This document shows positions 1-8,147 of a DNA stretch of 64,000 bases, piece by piece. The number at the start of each line of letters is the position of its first letter. Within the stretch, counting starts at the first letter, position 1. Origin of the DNA: Tenacibaculum sp. MAR_2009_124 (lineage in GTDB: Bacteria; Bacteroidota; Bacteroidia; Flavobacteriales; Flavobacteriaceae); NCBI RefSeq assembly GCF_900105455.1, contig NZ_FNSF01000008.1, forward strand, positions 594,959 to 658,958. The letters are read 5' to 3'. The notes beneath the pieces were generated by a model. It was not told the origin of the DNA and did not search any database. It worked only from the letters and a program-made list of their open reading frames with translations. The position numbers and the translations under genes are program-made.

Positions 1-4
1 TGGA

Positions 5-229
5 ATGAGTAATACGGACATATTTATTACTGATACGCAAAGCAATCTACTTACAGAACCAACCGACATAAGAGATTATCAAAATAACGGTGGAGGTTAT
101 AGTGTAAACTTCAAAAAGATTGATGAAAAAGCAGATGTTCAAATAACCATTCGTTGGGAAACTAACGGTACTACTCCTATTTGCGGTGAGTTTATTTTTG
201 AAATAGATCAATCCAATTGCGCGTGTTAA
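5..229 (+). CDS. small hypothetical protein of the prophage-like module
   Basis: I do not recognise this 74-residue product. It has no signal peptide or membrane span. The second half alternates hydrophobic and polar residues (VQITIRWE, EFIFEID), which suggests beta strands, and it has three cysteines near the C-terminus (ICGEF, NCAC). The codon before the ATG is open and the window begins four bases upstream, so a longer gene cannot be excluded. The next gene follows after 15 bases in the same direction. A small structural or capsid-decoration protein is a guess from context only. Confidence 0.55.
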   Translation: MSNTDIFITDTQSNLLTEPTDIRDYQNNGGGYSVNFKKIDEKADVQITIRWETNGTTPICGEFIFEIDQSNCAC

Positions 230-244
230 TTAAATAATTATTAG

Positions 245-541
245 ATGAAAGCTACTTACGGAACTAAAACATACAAAGAAGATTTTGAAATCAATATCAA
301 GGAGTTAAGCGATTGTAAAGGAATTTACTCTTTAGAAGTATTTGTGTCAAAAAACAGTATGCCTTTGCTTGTAAAAGATGGCTCTAATCAAATAATTAAG
401 GAAATGTTCAACCCTTTTAAAATTGAATCGCCGGTTCCTATTGTAAATGGGATTTTACGTTTTGAATTTACTGATGTTGACGGAGTAAATAGTGAAGTTA
501 AAAGTGCAACAGTAAGGTATTTATTTCATAATGATGAATAG
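245..541 (+). CDS. hypothetical beta-rich protein
   Basis: Unrecognised 98-residue soluble protein with no signal peptide and no membrane span. Alternating hydrophobic patterns (YSLEVFVS, ILRFEFTDV, SATVRYLF) predict a small beta-sandwich. The gene sits between the 74-residue protein and a coiled-coil protein, whose start overlaps this stop by 11 bases (ATGATGAATAG), so the two are probably translationally coupled. Its size and fold pattern would suit a minor virion protein, but nothing in the sequence proves it. Confidence 0.6.
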   Translation: MKATYGTKTYKEDFEINIKELSDCKGIYSLEVFVSKNSMPLLVKDGSNQIIKEMFNPFKIESPVPIVNGILRFEFTDVDGVNSEVKSATVRYLFHNDE

Positions 542-1448
542 TGATTTAATAAACATATTAACCAACCATTTAAGTGCTGCGGAAAATCACACGGTAAAAA
601 TAACACCTTCAGGCGGTAAACCAATTAAAAGGCAAAATGCCAACCGAAGAAAACACCTTTTTACGTTGGCTTATATTCAAGAAAAATACCAAACCATTGA
701 AAATTTCTTGAAGCTTTTAGTACAACAGGGTATCAAAAACGATGTAGTTTTTACGCTTCAAAAAAGTTACGGAAAGGAAGAAAAAACCACTAGCCATTTA
801 GTAAAAGAATTTAAAACAAATTTAGAAAAAGAACCTATGAACACACCAAATCAAACTCATACGACTATGAATAATAATAGTCAAATAGATAATTCTTTTT
901 CTGGCTTTTTAGGTTCTCCTACATTCATGACTAAAATGGTAGAAGCTGAGCGTTCAAATGACTACAAAGCACAAGTAGATGATCTTAGAGAAGAACTAAA
1001 AGAGCTTCGATCAGAAAATCGAATTTTGCGCGAGAAAAACAGCTCTTTAGAAATTAAACTTCAAACCGCTGAAGATCGCAAGGAATTGGCTATTGAAAAG
1101 ACAAAAATGGAATCGAAGGGTTTTTTAGAAAGTCCAGCGATAACGGCATTAGCTGGTCAAATTCCACAATTCTTAGCAATGATTCCTGGTATGTCAAACC
1201 CTAACGCTGGAGCTTTAGGTTCTCCTGTTACAAACAGTCAACAAGAAAATCCAATACCTCAAACACCAACCAGCGAAAACCTAAATTATAGTACAATGAC
1301 GAAAGAAAAACAAGATGCACTAAATCAATTAGCGGTTTTAGATGAAAAAATATTAGTTCGTATTGCTGAGTTAGCAGAAAGTCCAGAAGCCTTAATGTAC
1401 TTCAGCGATGATGGCAAGTTCAACATGATGAAAAGCTTTTTAAACTAA
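531..1448 (+). CDS. coiled-coil protein of the prophage-like module
   Basis: Unrecognised 305-residue soluble protein. The N-terminal 90 residues are basic (KRQNANRRKH) and helical. A low-complexity N/T/Q/S linker follows at about 100-120. A strong heptad coiled coil spans roughly 145-190 (DDLREELKELRSENRILREK). A hydrophobic Pro/Met/Gly-rich segment lies around 200-230 (IPQFLAMIPGM). The last 50 residues are acidic and helical. The layout suits an oligomeric scaffold or nucleic-acid-associated protein. It overlaps the preceding gene by 11 bases and lies 8 bases before the next, so it is part of the same operon. Confidence 0.65.
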   Translation: MMNSDLINILTNHLSAAENHTVKITPSGGKPIKRQNANRRKHLFTLAYIQEKYQTIENFLKLLVQQGIKNDVVFTLQKSYGKEEKTTSHLVKEFKTNLEKEPMNTPNQTHTTMNNNSQIDNSFSGFLGSPTFMTKMVEAERSNDYKAQVDDLREELKELRSENRILREKNSSLEIKLQTAEDRKELAIEKTKMESKGFLESPAITALAGQIPQFLAMIPGMSNPNAGALGSPVTNSQQENPIPQTPTSENLNYSTMTKEKQDALNQLAVLDEKILVRIAELAESPEALMYFSDDGKFNMMKSFLN

Positions 1449-1456
1449 AACTTGCT

Positions 1457-2032
1457 ATGAAAAAGAATAGTTTGTCGAAAAAAGTCGGGAAGATTGCTAC
1501 AAAAGAAAATGCAAAAAAGGCTATTAAAGAAACGGGTGGGTTTATTGCTAAGAATAAAAAAGAAGTTGCTTACGTTGCGGCTGGGGTTGTTGGAATTTTT
1601 TTGATTTATAAAATATATAAAGGGCTGTCAAAAGCATCAGCCATATTTGATGAAAAAATACAAGATGTTGACGTAAACATTATCGTTGATTCAACAAAAA
1701 CCACAATTTCCAAAGAACAAGCGCAACAGTATGCACGTACTATTTTAGACGCTTGTAATGCTATGCAACCTCTTTACGGAACGGATGAAGAAGCTATAAA
1801 ACAAGTATTCTTAAAATTGAAAACAGGGGATGATTTTAAAAAGGTGTATAAAGCTTTCGGAAAGAAAGATTATAACGGGAACAACTCCCCTCCATCAAGT
1901 TTTATAAGGTTTTTAGACAACTATACACCTCGTGATCTAATTTACTGGTTAAGAGAGGAATTGTCGCCTTCTGATGGCCAAGTTTATACTATTGTAAAAA
2001 ACCGTATTGAAAGTGCGGGATATTCCTTTTAA
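1457..2032 (+). CDS. single-span membrane protein
   Basis: This 191-residue protein starts with a Lys-rich segment of about 35 residues, followed by one membrane span at roughly 37-54 (AYVAAGVVGIFLIYKIY) and then a soluble domain. Its second half (LYGTDEEAIKQVFLKL, then VYKAFGKKDY) recalls the helical rhythm of annexin-type repeats, but I would not assign the family. There is no cleavable signal. It belongs to a run of small proteins with one Gly/Ala/Val-rich span followed by Lys, which could be virion-membrane proteins. It is 8 bases downstream of the coiled-coil gene. Confidence 0.65.
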   Translation: MKKNSLSKKVGKIATKENAKKAIKETGGFIAKNKKEVAYVAAGVVGIFLIYKIYKGLSKASAIFDEKIQDVDVNIIVDSTKTTISKEQAQQYARTILDACNAMQPLYGTDEEAIKQVFLKLKTGDDFKKVYKAFGKKDYNGNNSPPSSFIRFLDNYTPRDLIYWLREELSPSDGQVYTIVKNRIESAGYSF

Positions 2033-2054
2033 AAAAGAAAAAGATAAAAAAATT

Positions 2055-2534
2055 ATGGAAACAGCTTTACCAATTCAAGGGCTTAATTGCCCAACAGGAC
2101 AATTCGATTCAGGATTATCACCTAACCAAAAAAAATGCGGATGCACTATGATGCCACTAACAACCAAAGGAAAAGTAATAGACAGCGAAACAAATAAGCC
2201 ATTTGAAGCTGGTTTAGTCAATATTTACAATCTTGACACTAAACAAGGAACAACTCCAAAAGCGGACGGTTCTTTTATTTTAGAGGCAATGCCTCATCAT
2301 AACATACAAGTTTCATTTGTAGGTTATAAAACCACGAAGCTAAAAGCTTCTCAATTACCTTCAACGGTTAATCTTGTAGCCGACGATTTACTGGACGAGG
2401 TGGTTATTACCGCTACAAAAAAAGATGACAAAGACAAAAAAAGTTCTCGTTATGTTCTTTGGGGGCTTGCTGCGCTTGCAGTTGTCTATATAGTGGCGAA
2501 CAAGGATAAGAAAAAACCAAACACAGTTGCTTAA
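2055..2534 (+). CDS. CarboxypepD_reg-like domain protein with C-terminal membrane span
   Basis: The ATG at 2055 (159 residues) is preferred because the longer frame would overlap the upstream gene. Residues about 36-110 match the beta-sandwich of carboxypeptidase regulatory-like domains (TTKGKVIDSETNKPFEAG, DGSFILEAMP, VSFVGYKT). An LDEVVITA string at about 113-120 resembles the TonB-box region of SusC proteins. A span follows at about 133-148 (LWGLAALAVVYIVA) with a Lys-rich tail. Four cysteines sit in the first 31 residues. The stop overlaps the next start by one base (TAATG). It could be a membrane-anchored spike or adhesion protein; this is inferred. Confidence 0.65.
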   Translation: METALPIQGLNCPTGQFDSGLSPNQKKCGCTMMPLTTKGKVIDSETNKPFEAGLVNIYNLDTKQGTTPKADGSFILEAMPHHNIQVSFVGYKTTKLKASQLPSTVNLVADDLLDEVVITATKKDDKDKKSSRYVLWGLAALAVVYIVANKDKKKPNTVA

Positions 2535-2926
2535 TGAAGGGGTTTTTAACTAGAAACTGGAAAGATATTTTAAGACTTATCGTATCTCCAGTAATTGCCT
2601 TTATAATTGGTTTCAAAGCGCATCAAATCGAGCTTAAAAAATCGGAGAATGAAGCCCATTTATCGGGTTATACAGCCGAACATAAAAAGATAGAAAACTT
2701 TGAGCGTGTTATTGAAATAAATGGCGAAATGATTGAACAAATCAAAACTGATTTTGATGATCGGGCGGTATTTCTCAAACACAGAATTAAAGAAGTTGAG
2801 CAGATCAATTTAAGACTAGACAGGGTGGTTCGAAATCAAAGAAAGCTTATTAAAGAACAGGAAAAAGTAATTGAAGATCAGCAAAAGAAACTTAAAAAAT
2901 ACCGTGCCTTATACGGTAACATATAA
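2534..2926 (+). CDS. N-terminal-span coiled-coil protein, i-spanin-like
   Basis: A 130-residue protein with one N-terminal membrane span at about 11-29 (LRLIVSPVIAFIIGF) and a long charged helix/coiled coil from 35 to the end (EVEQINLRLDRVVRNQRK). This is the classic topology of inner-membrane spanins (Rz type), phage proteins that help disrupt the outer membrane at lysis. The neighbour downstream is a lipoprotein and a GH108 lysozyme lies 1 kb further on, which supports a lysis role. No family signature is recognised, so a generic membrane-anchored scaffold is the alternative. Confidence 0.6.
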   Translation: MKGFLTRNWKDILRLIVSPVIAFIIGFKAHQIELKKSENEAHLSGYTAEHKKIENFERVIEINGEMIEQIKTDFDDRAVFLKHRIKEVEQINLRLDRVVRNQRKLIKEQEKVIEDQQKKLKKYRALYGNI

Positions 2927-2927
2927 G

Positions 2928-3416
2928 ATGATTAAGAAAGCATTATTTTTCATATTTATTTGTTTAATCTCCGCTTGTGCAACTCAAAAAAAGCAAGTGG
3001 AGGTTTTCAAAACGCAACACGAATCGTTGGTAAAGACTAAGGATTTAAAACATCTAAAAATTGTCAATCAACCGATTGATGATAGCGTTTTTTTATCGCT
3101 GCCTCATACCAATAACAAAGAGGTCGATTCTTTAATTAACAAACTCTTTACCGATTTTAAAACCTCGAAAACGAGCGGTTCAAATTCTTACGGAATTTCT
3201 TATAATAAGCAACACAAAGGATTTGAGATTAAAACCAAAATAGGAGCTACACAAAAGGAACTAAAAAAGGAAAGAGACACTATAATTCAAGTAAAAGAAA
3301 AGATAATTCTTAAATCAAAGGACGTAATAAAACACCGCATCCCCTTTAAGTTTTGGCTGTTTTGGTTGCTAAGTATAATTGTGATTTACAAGTTAACCAG
3401 GTTAAACATTATTTAA
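2928..3416 (+). CDS. lipoprotein with C-terminal span, u-spanin-like
   Basis: The ATG at 2928 gives 162 residues beginning with a lipoprotein signal (hydrophobic core, lipobox LISAC, Cys17). The periplasmic part is Lys-rich, and a membrane span lies near the C-terminus at about 140-157 (WLFWLLSIIVIY). An N-terminal lipid anchor plus a C-terminal inner-membrane span is the unusual topology of unimolecular spanins, which link outer and inner membranes during phage lysis. It starts one base after the stop of the i-spanin-like gene. Function is inferred from topology and neighbours. Confidence 0.6.
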   Translation: MIKKALFFIFICLISACATQKKQVEVFKTQHESLVKTKDLKHLKIVNQPIDDSVFLSLPHTNNKEVDSLINKLFTDFKTSKTSGSNSYGISYNKQHKGFEIKTKIGATQKELKKERDTIIQVKEKIILKSKDVIKHRIPFKFWLFWLLSIIVIYKLTRLNII

Positions 3417-3418
3417 CT

Positions 3419-3907
3419 ATGAAACGTACACTTTTATTTGTTGGTGGAAGCATTGCCCTTATTGCTGCTGTATCGTATTTAACCAGAAAAAAAGAATCCG
3501 TTGAGCATATTATTGACAGCCTACAGTTTAAGATTAAGAGTATTAAAAACTTTAAAATATCGTTACAACAAATATCGCTTGATCTTCAAATTATTGCGGT
3601 CAACCCTACAAAAGAAAATCTTCATGTTAACACGGGTTTTATCAAAGCCAATGTTTTACGCGTATTTGAAAAAAAAACAGGGAAACTACTAGCTTTTTCT
3701 AAACTTAACACAAATACTCTCAATATCCCTAGCGGTGGTTTTATGGAGCTTCCAGATGCCCATTTAGATATTCCCACTTTATCAGGTGGGCAAATGCTCA
3801 TAAACCACTTTTTAAACACCGATCAGGCTGTAAAAGATTTTAGTAATCAATTAGCCTATGAATTAGAATTAGAAGCTCTAGGGCAAACAAAAATTATAAA
3901 ATTTTAA
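3419..3907 (+). CDS. LEA-type-2-like membrane-anchored protein
   Basis: The ATG at 3419 is chosen because the longer frame runs back into the preceding gene (162 residues). One N-terminal span lies at about 4-20 (LLFVGGSIALIAAVSYL). The beta-rich domain resembles late-embryogenesis-abundant type 2 (LEA14-like) folds, with the characteristic string ISLDLQIIAVNPTKENLHV, a strand order typical of that fold, and LNIPSGGFMELP. The gene starts 2 bases after the u-spanin-like stop and ends 12 bases before the lysozyme. Its role in the element is unknown; a virion-membrane protein is possible. Confidence 0.6.
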   Translation: MKRTLLFVGGSIALIAAVSYLTRKKESVEHIIDSLQFKIKSIKNFKISLQQISLDLQIIAVNPTKENLHVNTGFIKANVLRVFEKKTGKLLAFSKLNTNTLNIPSGGFMELPDAHLDIPTLSGGQMLINHFLNTDQAVKDFSNQLAYELELEALGQTKIIKF

Positions 3908-3919
3908 AAGAAAAAGAAC

Positions 3920-4486
3920 ATGGCAAGCTATGAACTATTTAAAACCTCAATTGAAGCTGCGGAAGGTGGTTTTCAACTCTTAAAAAATGACAAAGGAAAC
4001 TATAATTCTAGAAAGGAGTTAGTAGGCACAAACCACGGAGTTTCAGCAAAATTTTACGAGCGTGTTATCGGCAGACCGCCAAGTGTTGAGGATATGAAAA
4101 GCCTTACAAAAGCAGAATCACATATTTTGTTTAAAAATGAGTTTTGGGATAAGGTAAGAGCTGACGAAATCCAGAGCCAAGGAGTCGCTGAAATCATTGC
4201 CGATCATGCGATCAATGCGAACCCTAGAGTTACCGCCAAAATAGTACAACGTACACTAAACAATTATTTCGGTAAAAGTTTAGCCGTTGACGGTGCTATC
4301 GGAAGTCAAACGCTACAAGCCATTAATTCCGTTGATGATAAGTTACTATTTGAAAAAATTGCGGATGGACGACTCGCTTATTACAAAAGCCTTTCGGATT
4401 ATAGGTACTTCGCTAAAAGCTGGACTTCTCGTGTTTATGAGCTAGCGAGAAAATTTGGTATTGAAATAAAAAAAAAAGAAATGTAG
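3920..4486 (+). CDS. GH108-family lysozyme / N-acetylmuramidase
   Basis: A 188-residue peptidoglycan hydrolase. The N-terminal EGGF (Glu15 the likely catalytic acid) and a Gly-Thr-Asn-His-Gly segment around 36-40 match glycoside hydrolase family 108. The C-terminal part (TLNNYFGKSLAVDGAIGSQT) matches the linked peptidoglycan-binding domain (PG_binding_3). The in-frame stop at 4484 follows an A10 run at 4468-4477. A -1 shift there continues to a stop at 4567-4569, directly before the next ATG at 4570, and adds a span containing IVLGVLTLAVAGYLVY plus a Lys-rich tail. The gene may therefore encode soluble and membrane-anchored forms, or its reading frame is broken by one base. Confidence 0.85.
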   Translation: MASYELFKTSIEAAEGGFQLLKNDKGNYNSRKELVGTNHGVSAKFYERVIGRPPSVEDMKSLTKAESHILFKNEFWDKVRADEIQSQGVAEIIADHAINANPRVTAKIVQRTLNNYFGKSLAVDGAIGSQTLQAINSVDDKLLFEKIADGRLAYYKSLSDYRYFAKSWTSRVYELARKFGIEIKKKEM

Positions 4487-4569
4487 CAATTGTGCTAGGT
4501 GTGCTAACCTTGGCAGTTGCAGGATATCTCGTTTATAAAAAATCACAAAAGAAAACATCTAAGAAGTAA
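4468..4569 (+). other. A10 slippery run and -1 frame extension of the lysozyme gene
   Basis: After the run of ten A, the zero frame stops at 4484-4486. The -1 frame encodes about 30 more residues: a clean hydrophobic segment followed by YKKSQ and a Lys-rich end, stopping at 4567-4569. The A-AAA-AAA context is a plausible slippage site. Abutment with the next gene and the resemblance to the other spans in this operon argue that the extension is, or recently was, translated. Confidence 0.6.
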
Positions 4570-7317
4570 ATGACAACGACACAAAAGTTTGAGAACCTTA
4601 ACGGAAAAGAAATAAACAGATCGGTATTAGAAAACTTGGTAATTGAAGCTAAAAATGAAAACAACCTTTCAATTGTTTACAGACTTTCAAAAATTCTTTT
4701 AAACCATCCTAAAACTCAAATTTTTGAGGTCGAAATAAAAAAATATAATGGAGAACCTAACTCTTTAAATGCACCAAGACACCAAGGAAACTATAAAGAA
4801 GCCTTAACAGCGTGCGGAAGACTAAAAAAAGGATGGAAGTTTGAAAATGGAACTGTTATTAAGACTCCAAGTTCAAAATTTAAAAAAGGAGATAAAGCAA
4901 CATATAAAAATCGAAGTGTTAGAATAACAAAAATAACTAGACCCAAAAAAGGCACTACCTATTTCGAAGAAGAACCCTACTTATATGACTTTGTATATAT
5001 AAGAAGTAAAAAGAAAACCATTTTTATGCCTGAAAGTGTTTTAATACCTATTAAACCAACAAAAGTAAAAGAGTACGGTGTTGAAATGAGCGAAATAGAA
5101 GGAATGCGATTCGCAAAATATATTGACAACAAAGGTATTGCCATGAATACTCTTTATGATAAAGAGCGAACAAAAATTGCTAAAAATTGGCTACAAACAT
5201 ATCACTTAAAAAATGTAGATAAAGAAGTACTAGCTGGTTTAGAATATATTCAAGGAGATGATAGCGAGTTAAAAAATGGTTTAGGAAAGGCGGTAAGTCC
5301 TCAACAAATTTATCAAATGGTAACCGATAAGATTATCAAACAAATTGAAGACTTCAAAGAGGACACATGGGAGAAAACATGGCAAGCAAGCGGTTATAAG
5401 TTTGCCTATAATTTTGTAAGTAAAAAGCCGTATCAATCCATTAATCAAATAGTATTAGGTAATTTTTACCAAGGCAAGTTATTAGACAACCCTTATTTCC
5501 TAACCTTCAAGCAAATTGAAAAATTAAAAGGTCGTGTTCGAAAAAGAGCAAAAGCAGAGCAGGTTACTTATTATACTATCCTTTACAGTTTTGAGCAAGC
5601 CGAACCAAAGTTAAAATTTGCCACTTACGATAAGGCTAAATTTGCTAATTGGGCTAAAGTGAATAAAAGCAAAATAAACGTTTTTAAAAAGTACTCAGAA
5701 ATAGACAGTTTTATCTTTAATTGTCAAGTTCCTATTTTAAAATATTACAACGTGTTTAATGCTGCCGATGTAGAAGGTATCGACTTTGATTTAGAAAATT
5801 TTAAAGGAGTAGGTCATATTAAAGCACCTGAAAAAACTAATGAACCTATTGCAGCCTGTGAAGCAATTATAGAAAATTACCCCAATCCAAAACCTAAGTT
5901 AGTTATTGGCAATAGCGATAGAGCATATTATCGCCCTTTTGATGATTTAGTAAATATGCCTGAAATGAACTTGTTTAAAAACGTACAAGCCTATTATACT
6001 ACGTTATTTCATGAGTACATTCATTCTACAGGTTCAGCAAATAGACTAAAAAGAGTGCAAGGAAAGAAGTTTGGAGACAAAGATTATTCTTTTGAGGAAC
6101 TCATTGCGGAAATTGGAGCTAGTTTCTTATGTGCAAATGGTGGTATTTTACACTATACTTTAAGAAACGGAGCTGCATATATCAAAGGATGGCATAAAGT
6201 GCTTATAAAGCACCTTAAAAAGGACAACAAATTTATTTTTAAAGCAGCTACCAAGGCACAAAAAGCTACGGAGTTTATTCTACAACCTGACAAGAACGGA
6301 GAGCCTAAATTTTTACAATCAATATTGAAAAGTGAAAAAGAAGAAAAGCCTTGCAGATGTAAAGAAATCACTAAAACCGAAAAACCTAAAAGCAAACCAA
6401 TAAAGGAAAAGAAACCCGAACAACTACAACTCGCATTAAATGGAGCAATTCCCAATAATTCAAACTTTGAAGCTGTGCAAATAACACCTCAAATAGAAGT
6501 TGAGTATCATACACCAGAACCAAGCGAAAACAAAACCGTTACTACTCCAGTAACCGAAAACAAGCCTACCCAAAAAGAGGTAAAAGTACCTGAAGTAAGA
6601 AATGCAGAAAGATCATCACTAGCAGAAAGAAGGCAACAACGAGCTAATCGGGTCCAGGAATATTACACAATCACAGATGCGGAAATAGCCACGTTTTTAG
6701 GCAAGCTGGAAAAAAAGAAAAAAGAAAGTTTAGTAATTACCTTAACGGGTGGCCAAGGTTCAGGGAAAACACGCTGCGCTTTTCGTTTTATGAATGAATT
6801 TGCACAAAATTACAAGGTAGGACACGCGAGTATTGAGGAACACCCTGAAAGTACTTTGTATTGGGATAAAGTAGATAAGTATGTTAATGATACAGCCTTA
6901 AATAACATTGACAATCCAGAGATCAATACACAACAGGATTTAGATAAGCTTATTAGAGAAAATGATATTATTATCATTGATTCCTTTGCTAAAATCCAAG
7001 AACTAAGCAAAGGTTTTGAAGTGGATAAGGATTTACGTAAAAAATACGACGGCAAATTGTTCCTGGTTATCTTCCAACAAACAGCAGACGGAAAAATGAG
7101 AGGTGGTACAAAATCACAATTTGATGCCGATATTGTATTGTTTACTGAGAAGTTTAAGGACTACGAACAAAACTTTGTGTATGCAGATAAAAACCGATAT
7201 CAAAATCAATCTTTAGACGAATTAAAGTATTCAATCTATACGGGTAAGCTTATAAAGAACAATGAGGAAAGTCCACAAGAAACCACCGAGGAAGTTCCGC
7301 ACGAAATTGTGATGTAA
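4570..7317 (+). CDS. ArdC-like zincin fused to a P-loop ATPase
   Basis: A 915-residue multidomain cytoplasmic protein. A stretch near 255-330 (QIEDFKEDTWEKTW, then KPYQSINQIVLGNFYQGKLL) resembles the N-terminal ssDNA-binding domain of ArdC antirestriction proteins. A zincin follows at about 390-560, with HEYIHSTG at about 480 and a downstream Glu in EELIAEIGASFL. After a charged linker a RecA-like P-loop domain occupies about 710-900: Walker A GGQGSGKTR near 728, Walker B DIIIIDS near 800, and an IFQQT segment. ArdC proteins protect incoming mobile DNA; the ATPase could act in replication or packaging. It starts at the base after the extended lysozyme stop and overlaps the next gene by one base. 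Confidence 0.75.
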   Translation: MTTTQKFENLNGKEINRSVLENLVIEAKNENNLSIVYRLSKILLNHPKTQIFEVEIKKYNGEPNSLNAPRHQGNYKEALTACGRLKKGWKFENGTVIKTPSSKFKKGDKATYKNRSVRITKITRPKKGTTYFEEEPYLYDFVYIRSKKKTIFMPESVLIPIKPTKVKEYGVEMSEIEGMRFAKYIDNKGIAMNTLYDKERTKIAKNWLQTYHLKNVDKEVLAGLEYIQGDDSELKNGLGKAVSPQQIYQMVTDKIIKQIEDFKEDTWEKTWQASGYKFAYNFVSKKPYQSINQIVLGNFYQGKLLDNPYFLTFKQIEKLKGRVRKRAKAEQVTYYTILYSFEQAEPKLKFATYDKAKFANWAKVNKSKINVFKKYSEIDSFIFNCQVPILKYYNVFNAADVEGIDFDLENFKGVGHIKAPEKTNEPIAACEAIIENYPNPKPKLVIGNSDRAYYRPFDDLVNMPEMNLFKNVQAYYTTLFHEYIHSTGSANRLKRVQGKKFGDKDYSFEELIAEIGASFLCANGGILHYTLRNGAAYIKGWHKVLIKHLKKDNKFIFKAATKAQKATEFILQPDKNGEPKFLQSILKSEKEEKPCRCKEITKTEKPKSKPIKEKKPEQLQLALNGAIPNNSNFEAVQITPQIEVEYHTPEPSENKTVTTPVTENKPTQKEVKVPEVRNAERSSLAERRQQRANRVQEYYTITDAEIATFLGKLEKKKKESLVITLTGGQGSGKTRCAFRFMNEFAQNYKVGHASIEEHPESTLYWDKVDKYVNDTALNNIDNPEINTQQDLDKLIRENDIIIIDSFAKIQELSKGFEVDKDLRKKYDGKLFLVIFQQTADGKMRGGTKSQFDADIVLFTEKFKDYEQNFVYADKNRYQNQSLDELKYSIYTGKLIKNNEESPQETTEEVPHEIVM

Positions 7318-7826
7318 TGTCGATATCATTAGAAACACTTATTCCTGAGATACAGCAAAAAGCTAATTTTTTGCATCCAGATAGTATTTTAGAGAACTTT
7401 CCAAATGCTCCAGCTTTGCAAGTTGGGGCATTTGCTAAATACGAAGTTCAAACCGATACCATTTATTTACCTGAAGGAATCGAAAAGCCATACTACTACC
7501 GATTATTATTTCATGAGTTGGCACATTCCCTGGTTCATCCTTCACGATTAAATTTAAACTCTTCCGGAACGTTTAAAAGTTATCCTTATGTTTTGGAAGA
7601 AATCACCGCCGAGTTAACCGCAATTATTTTGTGTGCAAAAACGCAACAATACGCAAAAAACGCAATTCATCATGTAAATTATATCAATGCCTGGTATAAG
7701 ATATTAGCAAGAAATCGGAAGAAATATGCTTTTTCGGACTTAAAAAAGTGTGTTGAAAATGCTCACGAACGAGTCCTAAACATTGTTAACTATACGGAAA
7801 TAAATAATTTCATTTACTTCAATTAA
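7317..7826 (+). CDS. stand-alone zincin metallopeptidase-like protein
   Basis: A 169-residue protein with a zinc-peptidase signature: HELAHSLVH at about 67, followed by EEITAEL at about 94 as the third-ligand helix. It resembles the C-terminal peptidase domain of ArdC without the DNA-binding part. The ATG overlaps the TAA of the preceding gene (TAATG), so the two zincin proteins are probably co-translated. It is soluble, with no signal peptide. Its substrate is unknown; an antirestriction or regulator-cleaving role is inferred from family and context. Confidence 0.75.
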   Translation: MSISLETLIPEIQQKANFLHPDSILENFPNAPALQVGAFAKYEVQTDTIYLPEGIEKPYYYRLLFHELAHSLVHPSRLNLNSSGTFKSYPYVLEEITAELTAIILCAKTQQYAKNAIHHVNYINAWYKILARNRKKYAFSDLKKCVENAHERVLNIVNYTEINNFIYFN

Positions 7827-7920
7827 ATAAAATTATTTAAAAGGCATTTCTATTGAATATTTCGTAACAAAACGCTTGCTTTTTATATAGCGATATACTA
7901 TTTTTGAGATAAATAAACAT

Positions 7921-7991
7921 AAAGCACAAAAAATTAGAACTCATATTTAAGGATTGTTTGTTCTCTTATAAGTTCTAATTTTTAGTGCTTT
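7921..7991. terminator. long inverted repeat after the prophage-like operon
   Basis: An AAAGCAC...AATTAGAACT arm at 7921-7941 pairs with an AGTTCTAATT...GTGCTTT arm at 7970-7991, giving about 20 base pairs around a loop of some 28 bases. A/T runs inside the arms make it a possible bidirectional terminator 95 bases after the last operon gene. A protein-binding or replication-related hairpin is an alternative. Confidence 0.5.
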
Positions 7992-8007
7992 ATAAAAAAG
8001 CAATAAT

Positions 8008-8139
8008 ATGTATAAAATTTTTCAAAAGCTAGTCATGCTTTTAAAACGACTCAAATCAAAAAAGTATTTTGGTAATATTTTAATCAGTATAATACTTACG
8101 GTATTAAAAGAGATTATAATACAAACCTTACTAATCTAA
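8008..8139 (+). CDS. 43-residue hydrophobic/basic peptide
   Basis: ATG at 8008, stop at 8137-8139. The peptide is basic in its first half (LLKRLKSKKYFG) and hydrophobic in its second (ILISIILTVL), so it could be membrane-active or an amphipathic helix. No family is recognised. It sits between two hairpins, the second of which has a T-run and looks like its own terminator. That supports a separate short transcript but does not prove translation. A small holin-like or toxin peptide is speculative. Confidence 0.35.
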   Translation: MYKIFQKLVMLLKRLKSKKYFGNILISIILTVLKEIIIQTLLI

Positions 8140-8147
8140 TTTAAAAG

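Noticed and set aside
1452..1467. TTGCTATGAAAAAGAA shared with 8508-8523
   Set aside because: One copy is simply the start of a Lys-rich gene; an identity of 16 bases in AT-rich DNA around ATG-AAA codons may be chance.
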